From positions 62,001 through 126,000 of the forward strand of contig JAGQDJ010000021.1 in the NCBI GenBank assembly GCA_022885665.1: 64,000 bases of DNA, given 5' to 3'. This document shows, piece by piece, positions 37,143 through 49,748 of the stretch; position 1 is the stretch's first letter, and each line of letters begins with the position of its first letter. The notes under the pieces were generated by a model that was not told where the DNA came from, did not search any database, and saw only the letters and a program-made list of their open reading frames with translations. Source of the stretch: Triops longicaudatus (Eukaryota; Arthropoda; Branchiopoda; Notostraca; Triopsidae). Position numbers and translations under genes: made by a program.

Positions 37143-40100
37143 ATGATTTTCAAGGTGTGGATTATCGCCCTCTTAGTGCACGGGACCGTCGCCTGGGTGA
37201 GGAATGGGTAAGTGCTAAGTTTTAGTTACTTTTTTTTGCACCGCTGTCCTAGCGTCCTTTCAAGCTCGCAACCCGGTTTACAACAAGAAAACTGTGTGGC
37301 TATTCCATAATTTTTATTTTTAACTGGTCCGTGTATTAACTGCGTTGAAGCAAAGTCGCCTAGAAAATTTTCCCCGTAAAAATGTGTTCCTAGATGCGTT
37401 GTTCATGTATATGAGCTGTCAGGTAAACTTTTCGGGCCCGCAAGTTTTTTTTCGTGCTGTTGTGTCTCTCGTATAGTCTAAGTCCAGGTGCAAAAACTGC
37501 TTGGAGCTACGGTGCCAAGCAGGCCATTAGCATGCATGAAAGGAACTACCGAAACCAACTACGTACGATGCATAACAAGCCGACGAGTTATGTGGTAGTC
37601 CGCATATACGCAGAGTCCGATTCCGGCATTCGCATAGAGTCATTGCTAGAGTGAACGAAAATGTTTCGTGTAATCAAAAGAAACGGTTTCTCAAACGCAG
37701 CAGGGGCTTTATATCATTCATCGACACCCCATAGCTCACTTTATGACTAGAACCAGAGGAGGGGTGCTGAAAACTCTCACGATCGGCCGAACCATGTTTC
37801 TGCTCTGCCTCTCCTAGTTACTATTCCGGGAAGGATGTGTAATGAGATCGCGCGTTTGACTCCGAAGGCGGCAAATGGTTCTTGTCTTTTTTTTTTTTTT
37901 TTGCTATGTTCCTTACACAACCGAGTCATTGCGAAGATCAGGTATCCCAAGCCGGCAAGCCGGTATATACATGAAAGAAGTGTAAAAAGCAAAGAGTTCA
38001 GCTGAACCTTTTTTTGTGAAGAAAGAAGCTTTATTAATCACGTAAACACTTTATTGAAATTTAATATAATTTTTCCTCAAATTTTATTTGCTGCATAATT
38101 ATACTTTTGAAAATCAACTTTTAGTAGGCTAGAGCCTAGTACAGTGTCAAAAAAATTAAAAAAGTAAAATTTTGAGTGCACAAGTAATTCTTAATATATT
38201 CACGTGATACACGTATAGATACGAAGAAGAAGATTCATTTTGCATTGGAAACGTAGCAATTCAAACATCGTGTACTTGTCAGACAGGAACTTACACTCGT
38301 GTTTGGCGTCGTGTTTAGTTTCGTGTCTTGACATACGTGGCCCAGCCTCGCTCCTTATTTATGCATCTCACGTTTGGCGTATTGGGGAATTACCTCTGTC
38401 TGGAATATGTTGTTAACCCGGCATTAGATGGATAAAAACATGTCCCGATAAAAAAGGGAAATTATTGCGACAGCAAATGTATTTGTTTTATCCAGTGACA
38501 TTTGCGTTGTCTACGTGTACTAATGCGATAGAATGCCTCTTGTACCCCTTTCTTTTTGTACCCATGGTGCAAGGCATTTTCGTTTTCCCTATATGTAGGC
38601 CAAATGCTGATGAAGGTCGTTGGCAGATAGCTTAAATTGCTAGCGACAGTAGAGCTTTCCCTTCACACTTCCATCTGTATCTAGTTTGTCACTCAGTTTC
38701 CCGTAATCATTTGTAGCCATAATTGGCTTCCCCACTAAGTTCGCGGAGCGTTTGGTTTTCTGACAAAATTCCAGTCTCTTCAACTAATGAGCCGTGCACT
38801 AGAGCACTAGGCATCTTTTGTAACACTCAAATGTCACAGACGCCCTTGATGAGATCATGGGAGTTTTCGGGGGTTCTGGCAGGCCATGTAGGACTATTTT
38901 CAAACACTCGTCAAGCCGCAAAACCGCGCGTAGCTCCTACTCGCCCAATTCACTCAGTCCTGCCCGAATAATATGTCATGGTCGGTGACACTCGTCCTAC
39001 GTATTCTCTTTCTTCTTCTTTTCGTTTGTCAACCACAAAAGCTTACATCTCTAGCAGTGTCATTTGCTCATGGCCCCATGTCTCGGGTCCGTGTAGTTCA
39101 GATGCGACAGCTGGAAAAGGCAGCTATAAAGTTTAATATCCCTTATATTGGCTTAGACGCACAAACCCGGTCCGCCTGTAGACAATTAATTACAAGTCAG
39201 GCATCGTGAATCTGAAGGACCGGTCTCCACCGACTTGCAACGCATGAGCTTACCTTCTTTACCAAAGGCGACTAGGTTATTAAAGCAAAAAGGCAAGAAA
39301 AAAACACCGGGAGCGAAAGGAGAGACTACTACAGGCGGGAACGATAAGTGTAGTGCAACAAAAAATGAAATTTTACCTACGTATATTTCAGAACCGTCAT
39401 GACGAGGAGACAAGATGTCTTATCAGAATCCTGTTGTCCTTTTAGAGGGGGAACAAGAACCCAAGTCATGTTAAATGCACAGGATCACAACAACCCATGT
39501 CGGTTATGAGGTTCTCACAGGAAATGCGTTGCATTTTAAAAGAGAGATTTCCCGTTGTCATTAGACAGATTTCTTCCGCAGGGAACAGTGCCTAGCGTAG
39601 TTTGTAGAGATGTTTAGGAGAGAAACCTACTTGCTAATTCGATAGTGATCTAAATGATAGACCTAATCCGATTTGTTTCGTGAGACAAGTTAATTTGTCT
39701 CACAGGTATGTGGCATGGACAATCACGGCTTAACATATTGAAATATTCGTTTTTACTTTGTCTGAAGTCCTTCTTATAAAATCAGCAACAGAAACTTGTT
39801 ATAATGAGACCTTTTCGAAAGAATTGTCAGCTATAGTAAACGGATTGTCAGTTCTCAATTTACGTAAATGAAGAGAAAAAGCGTCGAATATAATGAAAAT
39901 CGGATACACCGAACTCTCTTTCTGATTGCAAGGGACTCGTTGTCACAAGAAATTACTCATTCGTTCATTAAATTACTCCTTCAACGATACCATAACATCT
40001 CGCTATACCGAACCTTCTCATAATGTACTGTTCGTCATTGTGAAAGACCTTAAATGCCTCGGTCTGTCTATAAATTCATTATAGCGACTTATTATTGTAT

Positions 40101-43100
40101 TTTTGGCACGTAAAAAAATGTTGCGATATTTTGGGCAATTTGTCATTAGACTACCCGTATTTCAGGTTTTTCTTTTTATTACGCCCAGGCGTGACAACTT
40201 TTCATCGCTCCCTATTGTTTTTAAACAAATTTACGTTACAATTGCACAGTTTACATTTAGAATATATAGTTAACCATTACATACTTTAAATTATATTTTA
40301 CTGTAATGTCGTGGACTGTTTAAGCCGTTGTGGATCAAGACATTCTCGGAATAATTCAGTAATTTGTGGCAACGCAGTTAAGGAGCTCAAATTCTTGAAA
40401 CCTCTTAATCCGTTTCAAGAATAAGATTTCACGGATCAGAAAAAAAAATTAGTGAATTTTCGTAAAAATATCTAAATTTATCGAAGAAAAAGCTTTACTG
40501 TGAAAAACTCGAAGGATTTTACAGTCCAATCTCAACGAATTTCAGCTATAGCGAATAATTATTTATATTCCCAGGAGGTTTGTTATAACTACCATAGATT
40601 CTCTATCTTATGTGCTCTAGCTCATGCATTTGTAACTAAACTAGGAGTTACGAATCAAAACTTAATGCAAAATGAGTACTGTAAATTATGTGACTGGTTA
40701 CCAAAGTGCTCCCGGCATATGTTGTGTAATTCCTGATATTGATTAACTGTATAGGAGACAGGGCTTTAAAAGGTACGAAAATGCCGGTACAACTTTGTAG
40801 ACTATCGACGTTAATGAATTGGATGCGGCCCTTTGGTATATTCCGGAGGCTGGCGCATTTGGAATGCGTTTCGCGTGTGGTGGGCTTGAAAAATCACTGC
40901 TGTCGCTCTCCAATGCAGGAGTTAGTGTGGGCCACAAAGGATTGAGACAGGGTAAACTTATGGGCTGTCAAGACACTTGGCAATACCTTGCATGTAACGG
41001 AACACACATGCAACTTAATGGACCCTTCACAGCTCAGGGTGTCAAGTTACACGTGCTCAGACTCTAATAAGACTCTCCGTGAAGGGCGTCCGTATAGCCA
41101 TCTCCATAAGCGGGGGTAACCAACTCTCTTCTCGCTGCCTTACTAGTCAAACACTAAAGGTTTGCCTGATGGGCAGTCCAACGTGGAACACAGTCCGAGG
41201 CCCATTAGCTCAACAAGCAACAATTTCTTGCCAGTGTTTCTTCTATAGCGGCTTTGCCGGAAGTTGAAACAACTCTTTAAAACTTTTTTCGCTCTCGGAC
41301 GGTAGTAAATGCTTTGGGACAGAACACGACTCGTCCATTAGCTTTATGCGCGGCTTACCCCTATTAGTTCTCAAACGGTTGCTCTAACGCACCCGGTGGT
41401 AACGGATAGGACCCCAAAGACGCAGATTGCACACTTTGCAGCCATTTGTGACCTCGGGGCGAATTTCGGTTACCATTAATTGAATACGTCGGTCATGTAC
41501 TTGTACTGATGTATATTTGTTAGATTTTCCGAGGCGTCTTAATGCACTGGAACCTACGCAGGGGGGCCATGTGTTTTAAACTATGTTCTCCACTATGGCT
41601 GTAACAGTGAGGCAATCTCTTCGCAGTCCGTAAGCTATTGGGGAGATTTTCATTTTTTTTTTATCTGCCACTTTGAAACATGACTCTTAAATACTCATTC
41701 TCCAGTTCTCGCCTTTTTAAGAATCTGCTATGGTTCCGTTAAGAACGTTGTATATTTTTTTCTAAGAAAAAAAAGAAGTTTTAGATATTGGCATAATCAC
41801 TTTGGCTGAGTCACACAGTCGCGCCGTCTTCTCTTAGGCTTGATCAATGGTTTTGAAATAGCTGTGCTGTCATTTTGTGTGGTCACGATACCTTTCTCTT
41901 CAAGCTTTATATGGACTTGATACTGAAGTCATGCAAATGAAGACTCTATAACGCCACAAAACTTCCTCTGCGTTTTTGTAAGAAAATACAGCTCCTTTCA
42001 GCAAGGAAAACATACCCTTTCAGTGTCTGTGGTAACGTTACAAAAGTAGAAACAATCCCATAAACTAACGTTGACCGACAACCTTACGCTCTAATGCTAG
42101 ATCGCGCCTGTAGCCCGGGAGTACGTGTTATAACAAAAGTCCAGCCTCATTAATATTTCGGTAGATATGCTAAGCATCTCAAACTGAAGCTGCCTGGTTT
42201 TCCCTATACTGTAAAGTCCTAAGCGATCTATTTTCTTCTGTCCATATTGGAACATGGAGGCTTGAGAATGCCCAAAGAAAAGGTTGGAGCATACCTGCAT
42301 CTAATGCCGCTTAAAAGGCTTGATAGTTAATTTCGATCCGTATTCGCTTCGGCCGCTTCGTGGCCTTCGTAGTTTCACGGATGCCGATTGTTCTCACTGA
42401 TTTGCTTATAGAAGACCTGCAGAACGCAGGCAACAGAGTTACCAGTATGCAAATGAGTCTGTTGATATGCAAATGGAACCAGAAGGGTCAGACGATGTCC
42501 GATGACCAGACAACTCGAGAGAGAGGGACTGACAACGACCGATTCCCATCGTGATCGTAGGGCTCTCGATGTTGAGAAACTTGTACACCTTCAAGCTTCG
42601 AGCCACACGCTTATTCGCTGGCTCCTATGGTCTCAAGACAAATCGATGGAGGCCGTTCTGGCATCCGTCACTCTAATTAGTCCTGTTAACTTGATTGGAC
42701 TATAATTTGTTTCGACGAACCTATTCATCATGACCGTTGGCCCGTGACATGGAGTAGCACGGTGTGAGCAAAGGGTGGAGTCACGGGCCGAGAATAATTT
42801 TCCCATTTGGAGCTGTAAACCGTCTTTCCGCTTGATTACTTCGCTATACAGCCAAGGCATAGCAACAACACAGCTAGCCTGAAACGTTGCCAGTTATCCA
42901 AGCCACGTGTAAAAGCGTTCATTTTTCTGACTCGTTTTATGTGTGTTGTCCAGCAGCGGGACCCAAAAAATGAACACAACTTTACACGCTGCACTTTGCA
43001 TGCTAATCAGCACACACTCCGCAAGTTTTATGGCCCCGTAAACCTTGATTTGCTTGCAGCATTTGACATTAGACTTGATGAGGCTTAATCGAAAGTGAAT

Positions 43101-46100
43101 TTCAGTAGGCTGCGAATTTAACGACAGCGAAAATGGTTATGGGGAGCAGATGGGTTATAAAGTCCTCTTTGTATATGGCGTTACGACCTCGTGACAGATT
43201 TATTCTAATCATGCGACCATGAATAACATTAAGGGTTTACGACGAATTGGCGAGGGAGATCAACGAGCTGTCCAGCCAGTACCGAAAGCTAAAAGACCAA
43301 AAGCATTGCCCAAATCAGGCGAGCTATTGGTCGTACTGGCAAGTTAGTTACATCTTAAATGGAGTTAGGGGGAGAAAAAAAAATAAGGTGCTCTTTGCTG
43401 TCTGCATGCCAAGGCAACATCGTGATATGCAAATTATGTTCCATCAGCGGATTGACCTTGTCTCGCAACGGGTAGATACCGTGCTCAACACATGGTTAAA
43501 ATGTTGCGGAAAATTTACACTAATGCAGCTAGGAATGCGGAATGTCTGCCCAGAGTCCAACTTGCTTACGCCATAGATGATGTATGATGGTTATCTCGTT
43601 ATGTCCTTGTAAGGCAAGAGAACAAACACTCACCTAGAATCGTAAAAGTTACAAAGTTATAATAGTTGAGGCTTATTAAAGACTATTATGGTGTGCAAAA
43701 GGCAAAGAAGCTTTGTTAGATCTCTAATTCATTCAAACGTACCCGACTCCCAAATTCAGACAAAAAGAAGCTAGTAAGAAAGGTGCATAAAAGGAGGCCG
43801 TGATTTATTGTGTTCCATGTGGCGAAAAAGGCTTATTCGCGAGAAATACAGCAGCTCACGTCCCTGCAGTTTACTTTCGGGCGTCGTCGTTTGTACTTAA
43901 AAACGCTGTTGAGCAGCATCATTAGTTGTCTGTCATACCTTTTGAGCTGTTATGATGTCACACGTACCTCAGGCCACAACCCATTGACTGCAGCTTTGTT
44001 ATTTCTATTTTTTATTTATTTATTTTTCTTGAAATCTATAGTATGCGATTACCCACGTCGACATCGTTTATTCCTACCTGCATTGGATTTACTCAAGTTT
44101 GCTTTAATCCGTAATTGTTGAGCTCTCAGTTGGTTTTCGTAAATTTTCTATACTTTAAAATTGCTTGAAAATTAGACGGCAAGAACTTTGTTTGACGTTC
44201 TTGTAGATTTTTATTTATTTTCTAAAAGTTTCGCTTTTGAAAAACAAACCACGCCAAATTTCCGAGTATTTTACCATATATGGGGACAAAGTTATAACGA
44301 ACCATAAGGAGCAATCAACACTTTTTGGTATATCCAAAATCGGTTGCACAAGAAACAGTTTCTGAACATTTTCATAAACCGAGATCGTACAACCTGTCTA
44401 CCATAACTGATAATTAATTATAAAAGACTTCGTTATAACGAGATTCTGTTGAATTTTTACTGTTATTTTTTCTTCTTTTCCATTTTATTTATATTTGTTG
44501 TATTCACGTCGGATAACGATTTTGTAATTAAATCGTAGGAACCTGTGCTCGTATACCGTGTCCAAGACAATTACGTGCCAAGTGCCGAACGGAACAGAAA
44601 CTTACACGGAACGTATTAGAAAGAATACTCCCTTATGGAGAAAAGAAGGATGTACCGGTGAAGTATGGTTAGTGTACTTCGTGGCCTATAGATCGCACAT
44701 GTAGTAATTGACGTTTCTTAGCACCCGCACCAAGGAGCGACCTCGCTATGTGACGTCCTACAAAACTGTTTCGGAATTACAGTACCGTTGCTGCCCAGGC
44801 TTCAGCGGGCCTAACTGTGATAATGGTAATTTTTATTATATATTTAATAATTTCGGTAGTATTATACATGTATTCTACAGAGTGTTTCAACTGCACCACA
44901 TTAAGTACTATCGAGAGCCGCCTCAGGACCCTGGAAATCAAAGTATTACGTACTCCTTCATCAGAAACGATCCAAGAAGCTGGGCAACGGCGCCCTATTC
45001 GTCCCGGGCGTCCGTTTGTGGGCCAGGGCAATGGTACTAACGCTGGGGGTTCTCGCCTACAGTAAGAAACGCTAGCCGACTCAAAAAGGAAAGAAGCCGA
45101 CAGATGAAATAATGGTTCTTTATTGTCATTCTCGTCTAGTCAGCGGTTGGGTACGACCACAAGTAGACCAGGAGGACGAGTCACCCGACCTGGAGGCCGA
45201 CGTACCACGACCAGGTACGGTAACAATGCAAGACCTTTGTTGTCTGATATGACAACAAATGCAGAAATTCCCAGAATGATGAGCTATCCATATCTGTCAT
45301 AGTACCACGCCACGCGATATTGGAGCCCAAGCAGGATTGCCTGGTTTAGCTGGCGTTCGGGGGGATATCGATTATCTCGAGGGAGACGCTAGCAGCAATG
45401 AAAATAATGAAGTTGGTTCCGGCACCCGACCTGCTTTGGTTCCGCAATCCTGCTCGTGTCCACCTGGGCCTCCAGGACCGCCTGGACCACCAGGCCTTCC
45501 GGGAAGAGACGGTAAATAGGCAAATATTGACTGATATGTAAGGAAGGCCGTGGTGATAGTGGGCAGCATTCAGAGGCTCACAAAGGGATTCCATAACAGG
45601 GACCTATCGGTTTTGTCGACTGTCCACTAAGATGGCATGTCGAGATGTCCTCCTTACGCCTATTTACTGTAAAGTTCGGCTCTCGAAAAACGTTTTATGT
45701 GTTATAGGTGTTGACGGCATTCCTGGACGGAATGGAGAACCAGGGAGGAACGGCATTGACGGACTGAATGGATTAATGGGTCCTATTGGACCGCCAGGTA
45801 AACGACACTGTCGTGTTTGTGGTCTCAATAGCTAACGGTTGGGGAATTCTTGGGGTAACTATCTGTCGTCGCATAAAAGGGTCGCTTTTGAGAAACGACA
45901 GGGCGGTTCCAATACATATTGTATTCATACTATAACAAGGTTTGTCTAGTATTTCGGTGGATTTAGCTTTCAGCGAATAAAAGTTAAAATTATGATAGGT
46001 AGAGAGTATACATAGTATACAATGACTTTTTGTCCTCAATTTTTGGAAATATTTTCTTACATATTTGAATTTTGTAGGAGCTCAAGGACCAAGGGGTGAA

Positions 46101-46298
46101 CCAGGCGAAAGGGGACTACCGGGTGCTGTGGGCATTCCAGGGGAGCCAGGAATTAATGGTAAGCTACATTTAATTTATGTATCAAAAATGTTTTAGAGAC
46201 GAGAGTACGTATTCGTCTCGGTCGTAAATTACTGCGCTTTCTCTGATAGTGCTCTTTTATGAGTCAGCATTTTCTTCATGCGAGTGATGTCTTCTAAT

Positions 46299-46337
<39 letters not shown>

Positions 46338-49246
46338 GTTTGCAAGGAGTTCCTGGACAGCGAGGAGAGCCAGGAGCTCCCGGGTTGCCTGGCCAACGGG
46401 GAAGCCAAGGAGAACAGGGTCCACCAGGCGTACCAGGCTTGATGGGTCCTCCAGGTATGTAACATTTTCGTACCTTGGTATGATATATGGTATTTTGGGA
46501 ATCGACGCTCTACTGTGTAACTGTTTCTTAGTGATTACGTGGTCATTTTGCTTTTTAATGATTAAATATGTTGATATTTTTAATTCCAATATTTGGAACG
46601 TGTTGGACTAACAATTCTTATTCTTATTTTTGCAGGACCGCCTGGAGTAGCAGCTCCTGTTCCACGAAACCTGCGAGTGAATACGGATCAAGGATCGGGC
46701 TTCTCTGACGATGAGGACTTCAATGGGGTTGGAAAACCCGGACCACCAGGTACGTCGCCATTTTCGCAGTAATTGTAGTAATTTATTCTTGTCGCACTTG
46801 TTTAATATTAGAAACCAAAATCTAGAGAAAGGTAATGCTGCGATAAGAAAAGGACGGCTTGGGAAACCGCAATGGTTTGCTACAGCCTCCTGAGGGTGAT
46901 TTACGTTCCCTGAGCGTTGAAGGGAGCTGAGGCAATGAAATTACTAGCTACGTAAAGGCCAGACCCGTGAAACTAGCGATTTTGTTAGTTCAAGTCCCTT
47001 CTATGGTTTATATAAATAAATCAGTCACAGGAGGCTTGATTTGACTTTAATGGCTCAACAAGCGCAGTTTTTATTTCTCGTGATAGTACACAGCTATGGC
47101 AGTAAATGTCGCCACAGGACCAAAAAAAGTCCATAAGAAATGCGCGAATGTCGAGTCATAGTTTGTTTTTCCACAGCGAGTAAATGCTGTACAGAAGGTT
47201 ACAAGATTAGGCAACAAACAGCAAATAACGTGACGGTCCCCTGCGATGGATTATTGCTGGCTGGACCAAGTTTTCCAACCCCCTTTTTCCTTTTTAGCCT
47301 CAGGATACAACTCAGTTGTAGTTGCAGCTCCATTGCAAATTTTGAAGACGTGACGAGGAACTAAATTTTGCAATTATCACGCGTTTTCGGGTGTTTGCTA
47401 AATTAGATTCGCTCATAAGCTTGCCCACATGGAAGGTTACCGATTATGACTGTACGAAAACAAATTTTCCTTGCTCGCGCATTTTATTTAATGTATTTAT
47501 TATTGCTATACTTTTTTAAGGGAATTTTTAAAGACAGTTGTAATATGAGGGAATGTGGAAAACATCTTAATGTCAGACCCTGTAGTCAGACGGTGACGGT
47601 AGCAAAATCTACTGTTTGTTCAATGATATCATCACTTCGTGGTTGGCAAATAATATAAACCTGAAGAAAAGTAAACTACTGAAAAAACAAACAATAATTT
47701 GTCTTAAATTATAATTTGTGTTCCTGATTGCCAAATAGTGAACTTACTTTGTGTGATTCAAATATTTTATTAACTAATCATTATTTTTTCTTGTATAGGA
47801 CCACAAGGACCTCCAGGCCCCCCAGGACCTAAAGGTAAATGACGCACTGTTCGTGTACACGATTTACTGTTACAAGTTTAGAACCTTTTGTTGTGTTGAC
47901 GTGTGTACGTTTATATAATCTAGTTTCGCATGTTCCCTATTGGTAGTTTTAAGACAGTGAGGTATTCTGTATCTTAGGCGAACCTGGCAAAGTCGAACGC
48001 GGTGATAAAGGGGAAAAGGGGGAAAGAGGGTTTGAAGGCGTTCGGGGTAAACCAGGTTGGTGATGGATTTTGGTGTGGACTGTTGTGATTTTCCTCTTTT
48101 TTACTGCTACGATAAATCTTTTTTTTCTGCATTTTTTCCCGAGAAAAGCACGCAAGATTTCTTTGTGGAGTGGCAGGTTACGTTGCAAGGCTTCAAATTG
48201 ATTTGCTCTCCGACCAGTGTTTTTCCTGCTTGTGAATGTGTGGTGTATATTTGGGCTACGCTCTAATAGTGTTTAATGTTATGTTTTACTATAGGTGAAC
48301 CTGGCCTGCGTGGTTTACCAGGACCCAAGGGAGATCAGGGAGACGCTGGAACTTCCGTTGCTGGTATAATACTCTAAATTGTTTATTCCTTTATACTTCG
48401 GTTTGCGCTATTATTTATTTATTCCTATTTTTTCATGTGTAGGTTCAGATGGTGCTGACATGACACAGGTTTTGGCAGCAATGAACGAACTAAGACAAAC
48501 AATTCGACAGCTTGAAGAACGTTTGAGCTTACTGGAAAGCAAACCGGCCAGTCCAGGACGCCTCGATAGTCCGACCGAACGTAATGTCAGCGAATTACCT
48601 GACCTACCGATACCGGAAGGTCCGTTGATCGATGAAGAAGAGGAAGATGAAGAGTTGGAACTTGAGGAAGACGACAACAATTCGTCGCCGCCCCCTGTCA
48701 TCATTCCACCCCCAGTAGCGCCACGAGTCCCTAATCAGGGTTCACCAAGGGATCCTCCAACCGCCACCCCACGCGCCCTCGCTGAGAACGCCGACAGCAC
48801 GGGCTTGCTGATTGACGAAGATGACGACGATGAAGACGACGACGATGATGATCTTGACTATCCAGATACGGATTTCACTGCCAACAAACCTCGTATAGGA
48901 AAGCCCGCCGGCGTTCCGGATAAACTCCCGGGTGCCGATGATTACGACGGTGAAGACTACGACGATCCGGACCTGATTAGCCCAGGAGAGGGTACTGCAG
49001 ATTTGGATGAGGATGAAAACTATGACGAGTAATATTTTATATGTGTATTTTTGGTCGGTTTTAAATTTATTACATTGTTTCAGTGGAAACTTCCGGAGAA
49101 AACGGAAGTCGGATCACAAGTCGGATTTGAAAGAGAGCAAGCCGAACAAGAAGAAGGACAAATCCTCACAAGCCAATAAGAAGAAGACTGCCAAAGACAA
49201 GAAGAGAAACAAGCCAAGCAAGAAAGATGCCAAATCACAAGCTTAG
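37143..49246 (+). CDS. Secreted EMI-domain collagen, collagen XXVI-like
   Basis: Fourteen-intron model: signal exon 37143-37207 (MIFKVWIIALLVHGTVAW), EMI exons 44539-44667 and 44722-44825, then 44881-45061, 45140-45214, 45303-45511, 45708-45797, 46078-46158, 46338-46454, 46636-46749, 47799-47834, 47978-48055, 48295-48363, 48443-49028, 49084-49246; 698 aa. The EMI module runs from NLCSYTVSKTITC to YRCCPGFSGPNC with the usual cysteines. It is followed by a linker, short interrupted Gly-X-Y blocks on phase-1 symmetric exons, a heptad stretch (MTQVLAAMNELRQTI), a very acidic region with two LIDE(D/E) runs, and a Lys-rich tail. The EMI-plus-short-collagen order resembles COL26A1/EMID2. It is probably an extracellular matrix protein. 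The signal exon lies 7.3 kb from the EMI exon and is joined by phase match only; exons from 44539 on are firm. Confidence 0.8.
37477..37654 (+). CDS. Alternative second exon after the signal-peptide exon
   Basis: After the acceptor TCTCTCGTATAG (ends 37476), an open exon reads LSPGAKTAWSYGAKQAISM and on to ESLLE, then TGA at 37652-37654. It joins the signal exon 37143-37207 in the correct phase (GG|T) across a 269 nt intron, giving an 80-residue secreted protein without cysteines. Alternatively the weak donor CTAGA|GTGAAC at 37650 would make it an in-frame cassette of 58 residues between signal peptide and EMI domain. I do not recognise the sequence. Confidence 0.35.
39795..40095. repeat. Dispersed TATAACGA-family repeat
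   Basis: Degenerate copies of the family core: GTTATAATGAGACC near 39798, CTCGCTATACCGAACC near 40001 and TTATAGCGACTTA near 40079. The combination CTCGYTATAACGAA is the hallmark shared with the copies at 44.4 and 57.5 kb. A second fragment with GCTATAGCGAA and TTGTTATAACT lies at 40,510-40,600. Confidence 0.35.
44285..44455. repeat. MITE-like element end
   Basis: Contains AAAGTTATAACGAACC near 44288 and, at 44430-44453, CTTCGTTATAACGAGATTCT. The reverse complement of the latter reads AGAATCTCGTTATAACGAAG, the form expected of a pogo/Tigger-type terminal repeat. The element lies 85 bp upstream of the EMI exon. No coding remnant is visible. Confidence 0.4.
46301..46334 (+). repeat. 34-T homopolymer serving as polypyrimidine tract
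   Basis: Uninterrupted T34 directly before the acceptor AAG at 46335-46337 of a collagen exon (46338-46454). Its length is likely variable between individuals and hard to assemble. Confidence 0.8.
46750..47798 (+). other. Collagen-gene intron, 1,049 nt
   Basis: No exon-like or Gly-X-Y coding segment was found inside; the flanking exons join in phase 1. This is the longest intron among the collagen exons. Confidence 0.5.
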
Positions 49247-49748
49247 TGACTGATAATCTCGTCGACCACACTGCCTGTGCCTTTTAAGCGCCATGCCTTG
49301 CGAAATATTTTTTGGTCTTTTTAATATGGAACGTGAAAGGGTGTGAAACCGTTCTCTGTCAGTGATCAAGTGCTCTGTTTTTCTTTGTGAAAATACGATA
49401 GTGATTTTGTTTACTTTACTTGTACAGGATGCTGCCATCAAAGGTTTAGGAGGAATGAAAAAAAGGGCTTTTATAGTGCAATGGCGAAAACTCCGAAGAA
49501 AAACTGTAGTGCCAAACTTCAAATCATGCTTGTTTTCATCTTAAAATCGTTTCTACTCAACTAACCAGATTCGAGAATCATACTAGGTTAACAAACTTTC
49601 CTTTTAAAAAAACTCCCCCAACCGACTTTTACCCTCACAGCTTGGTGCCTTTCTACATTTGCCTTTCAAAGAAAAGACAATACAGAGCTTAAACAAAATT
49701 ATCTTAAATAATTAGCAAGCATTTGTTCTTCTTGGTCCATCTGCTTTC
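49247..49748. other. Intergenic between convergent EMI-collagen and Amt
   Basis: Holds the 3' ends of both genes. No further gene is seen. Confidence 0.5.

Larger units (their letters stand above)
37208..44538 (+). other. Putative large first intron of the EMI-collagen
   Basis: Apart from the alternative exon at 37477-37654, no gene is recognised. Weak open segments with higher GC (38.7-39.4, 40.74-41.27, 42.36-42.88 and 43.2-43.6 kb) may be decayed mobile elements. TATAACGA-type repeats lie at 39.8-40.1, 40.5 and 44.28-44.45 kb. Four ATGCAAAT octamers fall in 41.93-43.43 kb. A 16-T run is at 37887-37902. Confidence 0.4.

Noticed and set aside
38973..39209. Plus-strand frame MSWSVTLVLRILFLLLFVC resembling a signal peptide
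   Set aside because: The hydrophobic run comes from a CTT-rich tract, and nothing recognisable follows. It is not supported beyond chance.
43247..43576. Plus-strand frame beginning MAREINELSSQYRKLKDQ
   Set aside because: Coiled-coil-like start but no ATG at the frame start and no homology that I recognise; possibly a decayed mobile element.
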